From positions 1 through 64,000 of the forward strand of contig BDDD01000571.1 in the NCBI GenBank assembly GCA_001972305.1: DNA of 64,000 nt, written 5' to 3'. This document shows positions 37,781 through 46,913 of this stretch, piece after piece. Position 1 is the first letter of the stretch. Each line of letters starts with the position of its first letter. The notes below the pieces were generated by a model. It was not told the DNA's origin, ran no database searches, and saw only the letters and a list, made by a program, of their open reading frames with translations. A program made the position numbers and the translations under genes. The DNA comes from Cephalotus follicularis (lineage: Eukaryota > Streptophyta > Magnoliopsida > Oxalidales > Cephalotaceae).

Positions 37781-39424
37781 GCTGTCCTCTGCCCTGCAAT
37801 CCTCATAAATGGGCAATAGTGTCAAGCTTGCAAGCGCCCCTTGCATGCCCAGCAGGCGCTCGAGTAATGAATTCTCACCCTACATGCGCCATGTAAGTGT
37901 CCCAACGTGTGCCTTGTGCATGTGAATGTGCCATGCATGCCATAGTGTCCTGAACATGCTTAATGAATGAAATGTGAATAGTAGAGGAAATTATATTAAT
38001 GTAGTGTACTGTAAATTAGACAAGGAAGTATAAAGATTGTTCCAAGCAGGTGAGCCAAAAAGGGGAGAATTCCGCCGAGCAGGTGAACCTAAGGGGTGAA
38101 TTCCGCGAGGCAGGTGATCCTCGGGCGAATCCGCTTAATGGTGAACCTAAGGGTGAATTCTGCCAGAGCTGGTATCTAAAGGGTTAACCGCCAGAGCAGG
38201 TGAGCAAATGGCGAATTTCGCTCTGCAGGTGAACCTGAAGGAGAATTCCGCGGGCAGGTGAGCTAAAGGTGAACCTAATATACTGACCAGACCAACTCCT
38301 CTGTGATGTGAATGATATGTATGGCCTGAGTAGAGTAGTCTAAGGATAAATAATGGTGACTATTATATGATGAATTGTAGTATTTACTCATAGTATGCAT
38401 GCATTATTTTCTCCTCTGGTTTTACTGTTGTTTCTTTGGTATGTGCCGTACATGTGGTAACCTACACAACCCAAGGGTTGCTAAACCATTCTCTGAATGG
38501 GCCAGGTACAGGAACATGTAGTGGTGGCGCATCACAGCAGCATCAAGGATAAAGGGTAATGTAAGTTCCTTCTCCTCGGCAGTGCGCTTTAGTGGTCGGA
38601 TTTACAAGGAATAGTTATGTATTAAATTGTATAACCTGCTGGTTTATAGTAGAGTATTTCCTTATAATGAACTGGGTCTGTATATCCACACATTATATAA
38701 ATGATTTACTATGATGATTAATAAGTTTTAAATTTTTATGGCTTGATAATGGATGATGAAATGTATGGAATGCCACGTGTCGGACAGTGGGGCCCAACCC
38801 ACGATTCAGGGCGTGACACATACTACAATTCATCATATAATAGTCACCATTATTTATCCTCGGACTACTCTACTCAGGCCATACATATCATTCACATCAC
38901 AGAGGAGTTGGTCCGGTCATCCTATGATATGGTCAGTATATTAGGTTCACCTTTAGGCTCACCTGCCTGCGGAATTCTCCTCCAGGTTCACCTGCCGAGC
39001 GAAATTCGCCTTTTGCTCACCTGTTCTGATGCTTCACCCTTTGGATCACCAGTTCTGGCGGAATTCACCCTTAGGTTCACCATTAAGCAGATTCGCCCGA
39101 GGATCACCTGCCTTATGGAATTCACCCCTTAGGTTCACCTGCTCGACAAAATTCTCCCCATTTTGGCTCACCTACTTGGAACAATCTTTATACTTTCTTG
39201 TCTAATTTACAGTACACTACATTAATATAATTTCCTCTACTGTTCACATTTCATTCATTAAGCACGTTCAAGACACTATGGCATGCATGGCACATTCACA
39301 TGCACAAGGCGCACGTTGGGACACTTGCATGGCGCATGCAGGGTGAGAATTCATTACTCGAGCGCCTGCTAGCATGCAAGCTCGGCACTATTGCCTGCTC
39401 AGGAGGCACGCAGGGCAGAGGATG
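37781..39424. repeat. Large inverted repeat formed by E2 and E1
   Basis: The right part of E2 (about 37,786-38,385, plus strand) and the facing part of E1 (about 38,826-39,424, minus strand) are the same LTR region in opposite orientation, separated by about 440 bases. Matching words include ATATGATGAATTGTAGTA against its complement at 38,824 and the GGTGAACC array against GGTTCACC. The arms continue outward beyond these limits. Confidence 0.8.
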
Positions 39425-40788
39425 GCACCTCACATTGCATGCTCCTCGGACACATCCAGGTGATGGTGGATGCACTGATCGGCGCAGGCTGAGGTGTATG
39501 GCATGCTCCTCGGTATCTCAGCACTTATCAGGAGAGAGTTTGGGTGCGCATGGCAGCTATGGCGAACTAAACTGGCACATCCTTGAACGCATGGAAGAGG
39601 AAAGCCATGGTACATGCATGGCAGAGGAGAGCCATGGTTGGCTCCTCAGCACATTCACTGTGGGGAGCTCAGCGCCATTGCATGCTTGGCAATGGCACCT
39701 CTGGCACGTGGCTTAGCATCTCGGCGCATGGCATCTCCAGAGTTCTGGCGCATAGTTGGTTCCTTGGATGCATAGTACCTCGGGCATGGATGCTCGGTAC
39801 CTCTGCACGTGGCTGCTCGACCATATGCCATGCTGGGGCAATGGCAGTGGAGCTCGGGCATTGGCAGTGGAGCTTGGCACCACACCTCGGTACCACGCCT
39901 CCTCGGGCACCTTGCTGTGGAAGCTCAGTGGCACGTCGGGCATGGGTGCTCGGGAGTCATGTGATGCATGCTTGGACGCATGCAGAGTAGTGGACGACGC
40001 CCTGCATGCTCAGGTGCCTTGCTGAGTGGAGAGCTCGACCGCCTGCCGATGAATAGCTCGCCACCTCGCCATGCTCGGACACATGACCAAGGGAAGCTCA
40101 AGCTCCATTTTGGCACCTCAACATAAAACGGAAATGTGCAAGGCGTACTGTTACCTACAAGGGCGCATAGCATAGCATACCAGGGGACGATTATACATAT
40201 TTCACTTTGTATTCATTCTATACCATCAGTAGTGTAACCCATTAACACAATCAACCCCACAATAATTCATACAATCAAACAAACAATAAAAACAACACAA
40301 AGAAATCACACACACACAAGCTGGTAGGCGCTCGGACATGAAGCAACCTACCTGAAAAATGGTTGGAAACAGAGATGGCTTGGTTCCTTCTCGGATTCTG
40401 GACTCTTTCCTTGCTCGGGGACCACCACACGCTTCAGCTGCGTCTTTCCTTCTTCCTTGCACAAATCCTTTGCTTCTGGAGAATGGGTATATAATGATGG
40501 AAGTGCATGAGGCATGGGGCTCCCTCAAACAACACCTAGCTTGTCCTCTTCTTCCATTTCTGCCAGCATCTGCCCTCATCTCCCACTTCTCTCATCTCTC
40601 TAGATTTCTCTAGAACAATGACGTGCAAGAAATGACCAAAAGCATGTCCCCCTGCTGCACATCATCTTTTATACACGTGAAAGAAAGTTCCAGAATTCTT
40701 TAGACACTTCCCAACAGGTGCAGGCCATTTCCTCTTCTTTGGGCCGAACCCTCATTCTTTATTTTGTGCCCAATTGCCCAATCATTAC
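38824..40788 (-). repeat. Main middle segment of the E1 LTR
   Basis: On the minus strand it carries, in LTR order, the conserved stem-loop (40323-40352), the GC-rich word array (39,430-40,100) and the GGTGAACC array (38,930-39,180). ORFs of up to 138 codons here come from the GC-rich array on both strands and show no domain. Confidence 0.8.
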
Positions 40789-43034
40789 TGTGACGCCCCG
40801 AATTTCATAAATAATTATTATGAAATTGGTGCGTGTACAGTTGCGATAAAATCGATAGAGCCGAAGTAATAAAAAGGCATTACGCATTTAAGTCGTAATT
40901 GTGTTAGCTAAGACGGCTAATATAAATCTATTTTTAATGCGCGACAATAAAGCCCAAATGTTCGCAATATTATTGTGATTATTTTGGTGGTTGTTTGGAT
41001 AATTTATGTCGCGATTTGCGGAAAAATCGGGACCCGTACCTTAGTATTTTACCAGAAAATACTAAGGAAGAGGCAAATTATAAAGGAAATGAGGGACACA
41101 CACGGGCGCATCACGCGCCCGTGCGTTTTGGACCTGCAGTTTAAGGGAGAGAGAGACAGGGAGAGAGTGCAAGAGAGATTGGGAGAGAGATCGGAGCAGA
41201 GGGAGTGAGAGCGCGCCGGAGCTACCCACCGGATCGGGAGAGCACGCAGGTCAACCCAGGGCCTCCAACCGACGGTAACCTCCTCCCCCTTCTTCTCTTT
41301 TTCTTCTTTTTTCTTCTCCTGGCCGCCACTGTTCGTACAAGATGCCGGCGTTTCCCGACGCCGTTATCATCGCGGGTGGCCTGGGTTTTAGTGTAGAAGG
41401 CCCGCTCGTGCCATTTCGACCACCGGTGTGGCGTGATTCAGCCGGAAACGGCCGGAATCAATTGACTGAGTCGACTCAGCGAGTCGACTCACGGCCGCCT
41501 GAGACAGCGCTTTTGGCGCCGAGTCTTGGCGAGTCACGGCCATGGATGTGTAGGACTGGTGAATGTGTGGCGTTTTTGGGTGGTGATCGGACCTGTGGAG
41601 GTCCGGCGAGTTGACTCAGTGAGTCGTAACTCACTGCCGGCCGTGGCGCGGCGTTCGGCACTGATTTTCGGCGAGTCTTGACCGGTTCTGTGTACACCGT
41701 TCAATGTGGAACCCGTTGATGGGTGTTTCGTCGCCTGGTTGTGTCGGTCGGAATCCGGTCGGCGTTTCGGCGACGGAAATGTTTTGTGTGTCGAACATAA
41801 CGGAAATGTGTTGTATGTGCAGTGTGTAAGCGGCAATTGGATTTGGCATCGAGGAATTGATTAATTGGCGAGAACCGGCTTCGGTTCAACGATTATCGAA
41901 AAGGTTCGGCAATTGAACGTGCAGCTCGACTGTACGGTTGTTACCGCTGTAACAGGTAGGGGAAGCTATACATGCAAGTTTGAGTTCAATAATATTGTAA
42001 TGTCATTGATGAAATGCATGGTTTGCGGATTGTGAATTGTGTGACTGTGTTAGGGTTGCTATGAATAGTTAACATGTCCTGTATATTGTGTTTTGCGATG
42101 ATTGCGAATTGAATGACATGTGTTGTATGCTTGAACACTTTTGGTTTCGAGACGTGTTGAAGGAACCGTGTTTTGGTTCGCTTAAACGTCGACGCTTAGG
42201 AAAGAAGCGTCGACGCTATGGATTGTTATACGGACAATGAGTCATGATTCGCGATAAACGTCGACGCCATGATTCGTCGTTGCTAAACACAGAGTGGAAG
42301 TGACCGGGTGCTAAACACAGAGTGGAAGCATCCCCGCATAGAATGTTGTCCGTGGTGACATGATTGATTGACCGTGTTGGTTGTTTGTCCGTTGTGACAT
42401 GTTTTACTGGATTGTTGGCCCGTTGAGGCAAAACTGATGGTTTGTCTGGTCCTTTGAGGACATGATTGTGACTGGTTCGCTGAGGACATGACCGTGATTG
42501 TGTTGGGGTAGCCCTAACGGGTTGCACCTGTACTGTGAATATGCATATATAGATACATATATGTATATACTGTTATATATACCGTACTGCATCACTGTGC
42601 ATTCATACATGACATGCATTATCATTGAAACCGAACTGTATTTATACTTAGCCGAGTGAGGACAAAGGCTAACCCCCTACAATTTCAGATTGATTTCAGG
42701 TTGATACAGTGGATTGTTACCGTTGAGCTCCGTGGAGCGAATGGAGTTTATGTTGTTTTTACTTTTGAGAAATGCTAATGGATCATTGTAATAAATGAAT
42801 CGATGTATTGATGTATATTGTTCACGCTCCGTTTGAGGGCAGTTAACTTTGATGATGTTTATTGTTGTAGCATGTAGTATGGGATGCATGTTACGTTATA
42901 ATTCGGCTTATATTTAAATGCTTCCGCAAGTTGTTAATGAATATGAAAAGTTTTAAATTTATGGTAAATAGCATAAGCCGGATTTATATGTTGATTGCCA
43001 CCACTTTTATTGTGTTTGGGAACGGGGTGTGACA
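40789..43034 (+). repeat. 5' LTR of E4 (2246 bp)
   Basis: It runs from TGTGACGCCCCG to GGTGTGACA. It contains a short GTCGACG palindrome group (42,185-42,275) and two units of the hairpin repeat (42279-42332). From about 42,279 to its end it aligns closely with 44,917-45,672. Upstream of that the two copies differ, so the 3' copy has lost its first part or been rearranged. Confidence 0.85.
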
Positions 43035-43038
43035 GCAG

Positions 43039-43050
43039 TGGTATCAGAGC
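43039..43050 (+). other. Primer-binding site of E4, initiator tRNA-Met type
   Basis: TGGTATCAGAGC lies four bases after the 5' LTR. It is the standard complement of the 3' end of plant initiator tRNA-Met and fixes the plus orientation of E4. Confidence 0.9.
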
Positions 43051-43273
43051 TTATATTCCTTTTATAAGCTATCGCTAGGATACTATCCTCGGCAACTAAA
43101 TATTGGATGAAGGAACTTGTCCAGGCTAATAGGTTCCTTGGCAATTAACGATTGTTTCCTCGAGATGAACAATGACATCTTTCCTTATAGGAAACAAAAC
43201 GGACGGAAGAAGAAAACGTGGAAGGCTTTGAGTCGCTAATGGAAGTGTTCCTGAGGACGTAAATGACAGAACG

Positions 43274-43432
43274 GACCTTATGAGCCGTATAGCGGATTAC
43301 TTCCAGCAACAGATGGTTGTGAATGCTGCAAACGTGGAGGATATGCGTCGATTGTACGCACAAGCATAGCCACAGCTCATGGTTTCTGACCATGTTGCGC
43401 GGCATGATAGAGACCGTTTTGGAAGAGCCTGA
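43274..43432 (+). pseudogene. Short gag-like remnant in E4
   Basis: One frame reads DLMSRIADYFQQQMVVNAAN and then, after more residues, a TAG, another open stretch (DHVARHDRDRFGRA) and a TGA. The position just after the primer site, and the style of the sequence, fit the start of a gypsy gag. It is too short to be sure. Confidence 0.45.
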
Positions 43433-43697
43433 TATGAACGTAGATACCTAGAGTGATGACGTCGATGCCTAATGGGTGGTGTTGATGCCAATAGCCCTGT
43501 TTTGGTGAAACTGCCCAGTTTCGTATGGATTTTGATTCTGATTGAGATCAGGCTAATGTTTAAGCCTCCGAAGTAGTGCCTAAAGCTGCTAAGCAGTCTA
43601 GACTTGCCTGAAAGGTTGACCTCAAGAAGGCAGACCTCCCGAAATCCTACGGGATACATCGAATGAAGTGACAGTGAGGGCTATGAACTGTATAGCG

Positions 43698-43787
43698 GCT
43701 AAGTGACCGACCGAATGTGCCATAATGACTAAGTGACCCACCGAATGAGTCGTAATGGCTAAATGGTCGATCGGATGAGCCGAAAGG
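43698..43787. repeat. 30-bp tandem repeat, three units (E4)
   Basis: Three consecutive 30-base units start GGCTAAGTGACC, GACTAAGTGACC and GGCTAAATGGTC. Each has a central ACCGAATG or TCGGATG word and ends in ATAAT, GTAAT or GAAAG. Confidence 0.75.
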
Positions 43788-43879
43788 CATAAGTGTTGTC
43801 AGAAAAGTTTTTGTATCGAATATTGGTTGATCGGAATAGAATATAAATGGTCATTATAAATGGCTAGTGTATTGTTATC

Positions 43880-44050
43880 GATCGTATCATATCGTAACGG
43901 GCCGTTATTGAACGGATAGTGATCGTTTGACCCGTTGTTGAACGGATAGCGATCGTATGAACCGTCGTTGAGCAGTTAGTGATCGAATGTATCGTTATTG
44001 AACGGTTAGTGATCGAATGGGTCGTTATTGATTGGATAGTGATCGAATGA
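43880..44050. repeat. 30-bp tandem repeat, four full units plus flanks (E4)
   Basis: Units of exactly 30 bases start at 43,921, 43,951, 43,981 and 44,011, each with GATCGNNTG at the start and ending in GATAG(T/C) or GTTAGT. A longer variant unit precedes them and a partial one follows. The better-kept units contain the hairpin arms CCGTT and AACGG with a 4-base loop. Confidence 0.8.
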
Positions 44051-44608
44051 ACCGTGAATGGCTGTTGGCCGTAACGGACATGAATTGTATATTGGTATTG
44101 ACCGTTAACGGCTGTGGGCCGTAAACGGATACAAATTGTGAATGGATATAGACCGTAAATGGCTCTGGACCGTAAACAGATGTGAAATGTAATGGATAGA
44201 GCCCAAGCATGGATTGACACGGGACGAAAGGCCCCGGATGACGGTATATGGTAGAGTTACTGATGACGTATTGTGTTATGACTTGTATAAATGTGAAATG
44301 ACATTGTTCACATTGCTTATGCCATGTACGCATCTCACATGATTGACATCATATATATATATCTGCTACACCTCTGCATACATACATTCATTGCATATGT
44401 ATATTGTGCATAGCCATATAAACTACTTGATGACTGTTTTGGAAATGACTGTTTTGTATACATCTATATGTATGGATATGATTTCAAGCGTTTATGAAAA
44501 TATAGACTACTTGAAACATAATTGACAGGATTGTTTGATTGTTGTGCTTTCCTGGCTCGGGGCCGGTTAGCATCACTGATTGATTGATTGTGATGGGAAT
44601 TCCATATT

Positions 44609-44972
44609 AGTTACTAAACACAGAGTGTAAGTAACTAGGAGTTCATATGTGTTAGCTACTAAACACAGAGTGGAAGTAGCTAGGGTTTCCCATATTGTGG
44701 TTACTAAACGCAGAGCGGAAGTAACTGGGCTACTAAACACAGAGTGGAAGTAGTCAGGGACTCCCACCTTTGGCAGTTACTAAACGCAGAGCGGAAGTAA
44801 CTGGGTGACTAAACACAGAGTGGAAGTAACCGGGTGCTAAACACAGAGTGGAAGCATCTCTGGAGTGACTGATTGATTGTTGTGGCGGTTACTAAACGCA
44901 GAGCGGAAGTAACCGGGTTGCTAAACACGGAGTGGAAGTGACCGGGTGCTAAACACAGAGTGGAAGCATCCC
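44609..44972. repeat. Ten-unit array of covarying hairpins (E4)
   Basis: Units lie at 44609-44636, 44654-44681, 44700-44725, 44728-44755, 44775-44802, 44804-44831, 44833-44858, 44887-44914, 44916-44943 and 44944-44972. Each has outer arms of 6-7 bases (GTTACT/AGTAAC, GCTACT/AGTAGC, GGTGCT/AGCATC and so on), an AAA bulge, an inner 3-bp stem and an AGA or GGA loop. The inner stem is CGC/GCG in three units and CAC/GTG in the others. Most consecutive units are 29 bases apart. Two units persist in the 5' LTR. Confidence 0.85.
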
Positions 44973-45672
44973 CGCATAGAATGTTGTCCGTGGTGACATG
45001 ATTGATTGACCGTGTTGGTTGTTTGTCCGTTGTGACATGTTTTACTGGATTGTTGGCTCGTTGAGGCAAAACTGATGGTTTGTCTGGTCCTTTGAGGACA
45101 TGATTGTGACTGGTCCGTTGAGAACATGACTGTGATTGTGTTGGGGTAGCCCTAACGGGTTGCACTTGTACTGTGAATATGCATATATAGATACATATAT
45201 GTATATACTGTTATATATACCGTATTGCATCACTGTGCATTCATACATGACATGCATTATCATTGAAACCGAACTGTATTTATATTTAGCCTAGTGAGGA
45301 CAAAAGCTAACCCCCTACAATTTCAGATTGATTTCAGGTTGATGCAGCGGATTGTTACCATTGAGCTCCGTGGAGCGAATGGAGTTTATGTTGTTTTTAC
45401 TTTTGAGAAATGCTAATCGATCATTGTAATAAATGAATCGATGTATTGATGTATATTGTTCACGCTCCGTTTGAGGGCAGTTAACTTTGATGATGTTTAT
45501 TGTTGTAGCATGTAGTATGGGATGCATGTTACGTTATAATTCGGCTTATATTTAAATGCTTCCGCAAGTTGTTAATGGATATGAAAAGTTTTAAATTTAT
45601 GGTAAATTGCATAAGCCGGATTTATATGTTGATTGCCACCACTTTTATTGTTGTTGGGAACGGGGTGTGACA
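44917..45672 (+). repeat. 3' LTR of E4, last ~756 bp
   Basis: It aligns with 42,279-43,034 with only scattered changes. The 5' boundary of the 3' LTR cannot be placed, because the rest of the first LTR copy has no clear match in 43,035-44,916. Confidence 0.75.
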
Positions 45673-45779
45673 ATTACATCTGGGTCTGGCCAAATTAGGA
45701 AGAAAGAATTCCAAAGCCCAATAACAACACTTTATAATATTAGGACTCTTACAATAATATTTAGGGCTCTTACAACATG

Positions 45780-46905
45780 TGTCTCACACACGTCAACCTG
45801 TTCCAAAATCACGTGGGACTCGAAAGCCCGGTTGGATTCTGGTACAATGATAAGTTTCCCAGAACAACCCAAATTTTTGGTACGACCATCCTAATACTCT
45901 CTGACTATCAAAATAGTCCTGGTATGATTCCCAATCATCCCCCGGATCCATGGACCGAAGTTCCACGTTTATAATACGTTAGCCGGTTAACCAGTGCTTT
46001 ACCCTATCATCGGCTTATGTGTCATGTATCTCTCGTCATTCTTGACTCTGACAGTGGACTAGGGTTTTGATAAATGTCAACCCTAGGTAAGACCACGATA
46101 TAACTATAAATCTATGAATGTACTGAGACTATCGACAGACCTCCCCAAAAACCTCGTTTCCAGTCTACCTATACTTGGCCAGGATTTTAGTCATCAATGG
46201 ATATAGACTTTATAGCTCCTGTCACCCTCATTATGGGTATGACTATCCCATGTTGCGTACTCGCTCATACATCTCAATGCAGCTTCCACAAGACCCAAAG
46301 ACAGCCCATTTGCCAGCTCGTGACTAGAGCTGGGGAAGGCAGAAATCAAAGCCAAGTGGTCACCACACAATGCATGCCACCCGCTCAGGTCTAAGGAAAC
46401 AACTCAGGTCACATATAGCCTACTAGTCTCTATCGACTATACACTACCGAGACTATAGGAATCCTATTGACACAGATAATGACTATCCAAATAGGTTTCC
46501 TATGGTGGGTTGGTTCAATGTCATGCCTTCCAGCATGCATTCCGTATTAGCTTTAGGGTAAACCCAAATGGCAATGAGATGATCCATCCTCCACTGTCTC
46601 TGGGAGTAAGCATAACACGGAAAGTCTATCCAGTTCATCAATTTCCCTAAGAAAGTGAACATATGACTTGGAACGTTTTGTCAGAAGGGAGTAAGGATCT
46701 CATTCTTATAACCTCTCAGACACGAGATCCAACCCCTCGAACGACAGGGTGCGATATGTGTATTTAGTTAATATGTTAATCAAAATAATCCATTTCTATG
46801 GTTTGGGATGTCTACATATAGCATGTGCCATTTTTACTGTAATATGCACTTTAAAACATAATTGGAACTAACAATGTAGATTTAAGAGTGCCATATATAT
46901 ATGTA
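45780..46905. repeat. Unassigned repeat, right part
   Basis: This non-coding DNA was joined to 22,331-23,616 before E1 inserted. It ends where the Tat element's truncated integrase begins. I recognise no LTR end, gene or structure in it. Confidence 0.35.
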
Positions 46906-46913
46906 GTCGTCTC

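Larger units (their letters stand above)
26076..38818 (+). mobile_element. E2: solo LTR (plus strand) nested in E1 and interrupted by E3
   Basis: The left part is 26076-27509 and the right part 37781-38818. The TSD is CATAC (26071-26075 and 38819-38823) and is perfect. The right end is GGGCGTGACA; the left end reads TATAAGAGCCC where relatives have TGTAAGAGCCC, a single G-to-A change. A TATA-like TATAAAAG lies near 26,288. The combined LTR is about 2.47 kb, and the E3 element sits inside it with its own TSD. The GC-rich part 26,830-27,470 is a tangle of short repeated words (GCATGC, GAGGTGCC, GAGCTCC) that produces long ORFs without domain content. Confidence 0.9.
40789..45672 (+). mobile_element. 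E4: internally deleted LTR retrotransposon
   Basis: It begins TGTGACGCCCCG and ends GGGGTGTGACA, with a perfect TSD ATTAC (40784-40788 and 45673-45677). A complete LTR-like block (40789-43034) is followed by an initiator tRNA-Met primer site. The last ~760 bases (44,916-45,672) repeat the end of that LTR. In between are a short gag-like remnant and several tandem arrays, but no protease, RT or integrase. It is a non-autonomous or deleted copy. Large gypsy-type LTRs are likely, though no pol remains to confirm it. Confidence 0.88.
23617..45774 (-). mobile_element. E1: solo LTR (minus strand), outer shell of a nested cluster
   Basis: The ends are TGTCACGCCCCG (left) and GGGCTCTTACA (right), flanked by a perfect TSD ACATG (23612-23616 and 45775-45779). 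The LTR is split into 23617-23789, 25830-26075, 38824-40788 and 45678-45774 by three later insertions (B, E2, E4). Adding the pieces gives about 2.48 kb, almost the same length as E2 (about 2.47 kb), its sister copy in opposite orientation. No gag-pol belongs to E1, so it is a solo LTR. Confidence 0.9.

Noticed and set aside
39300..40173. ORFs of up to 138 codons on both strands
   Set aside because: This is the inverted copy of the same GC-rich LTR array (E1). Open frames on both strands at once are compositional.
41205..41889. Several 60-100 codon ORFs in the E4 LTR
   Set aside because: They overlap on both strands within an LTR and have no recognisable motif.
43039..43050. Possible tRNA gene
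   Set aside because: Only the 12 bases complementary to the tRNA-Met 3' end are present; it is a retroelement primer site.
43880..44972. Regular ~30-bp repeats resembling a CRISPR array
   Set aside because: Plant nuclear DNA; the repeats are directly adjoining and degenerate, without unique spacers or cas genes, and they lie inside an LTR element.
46197..46394. 65-codon plus-strand ORF
   Set aside because: No domain, and it sits in unassigned repeat DNA that had been continuous with 22.3-23.6 kb.
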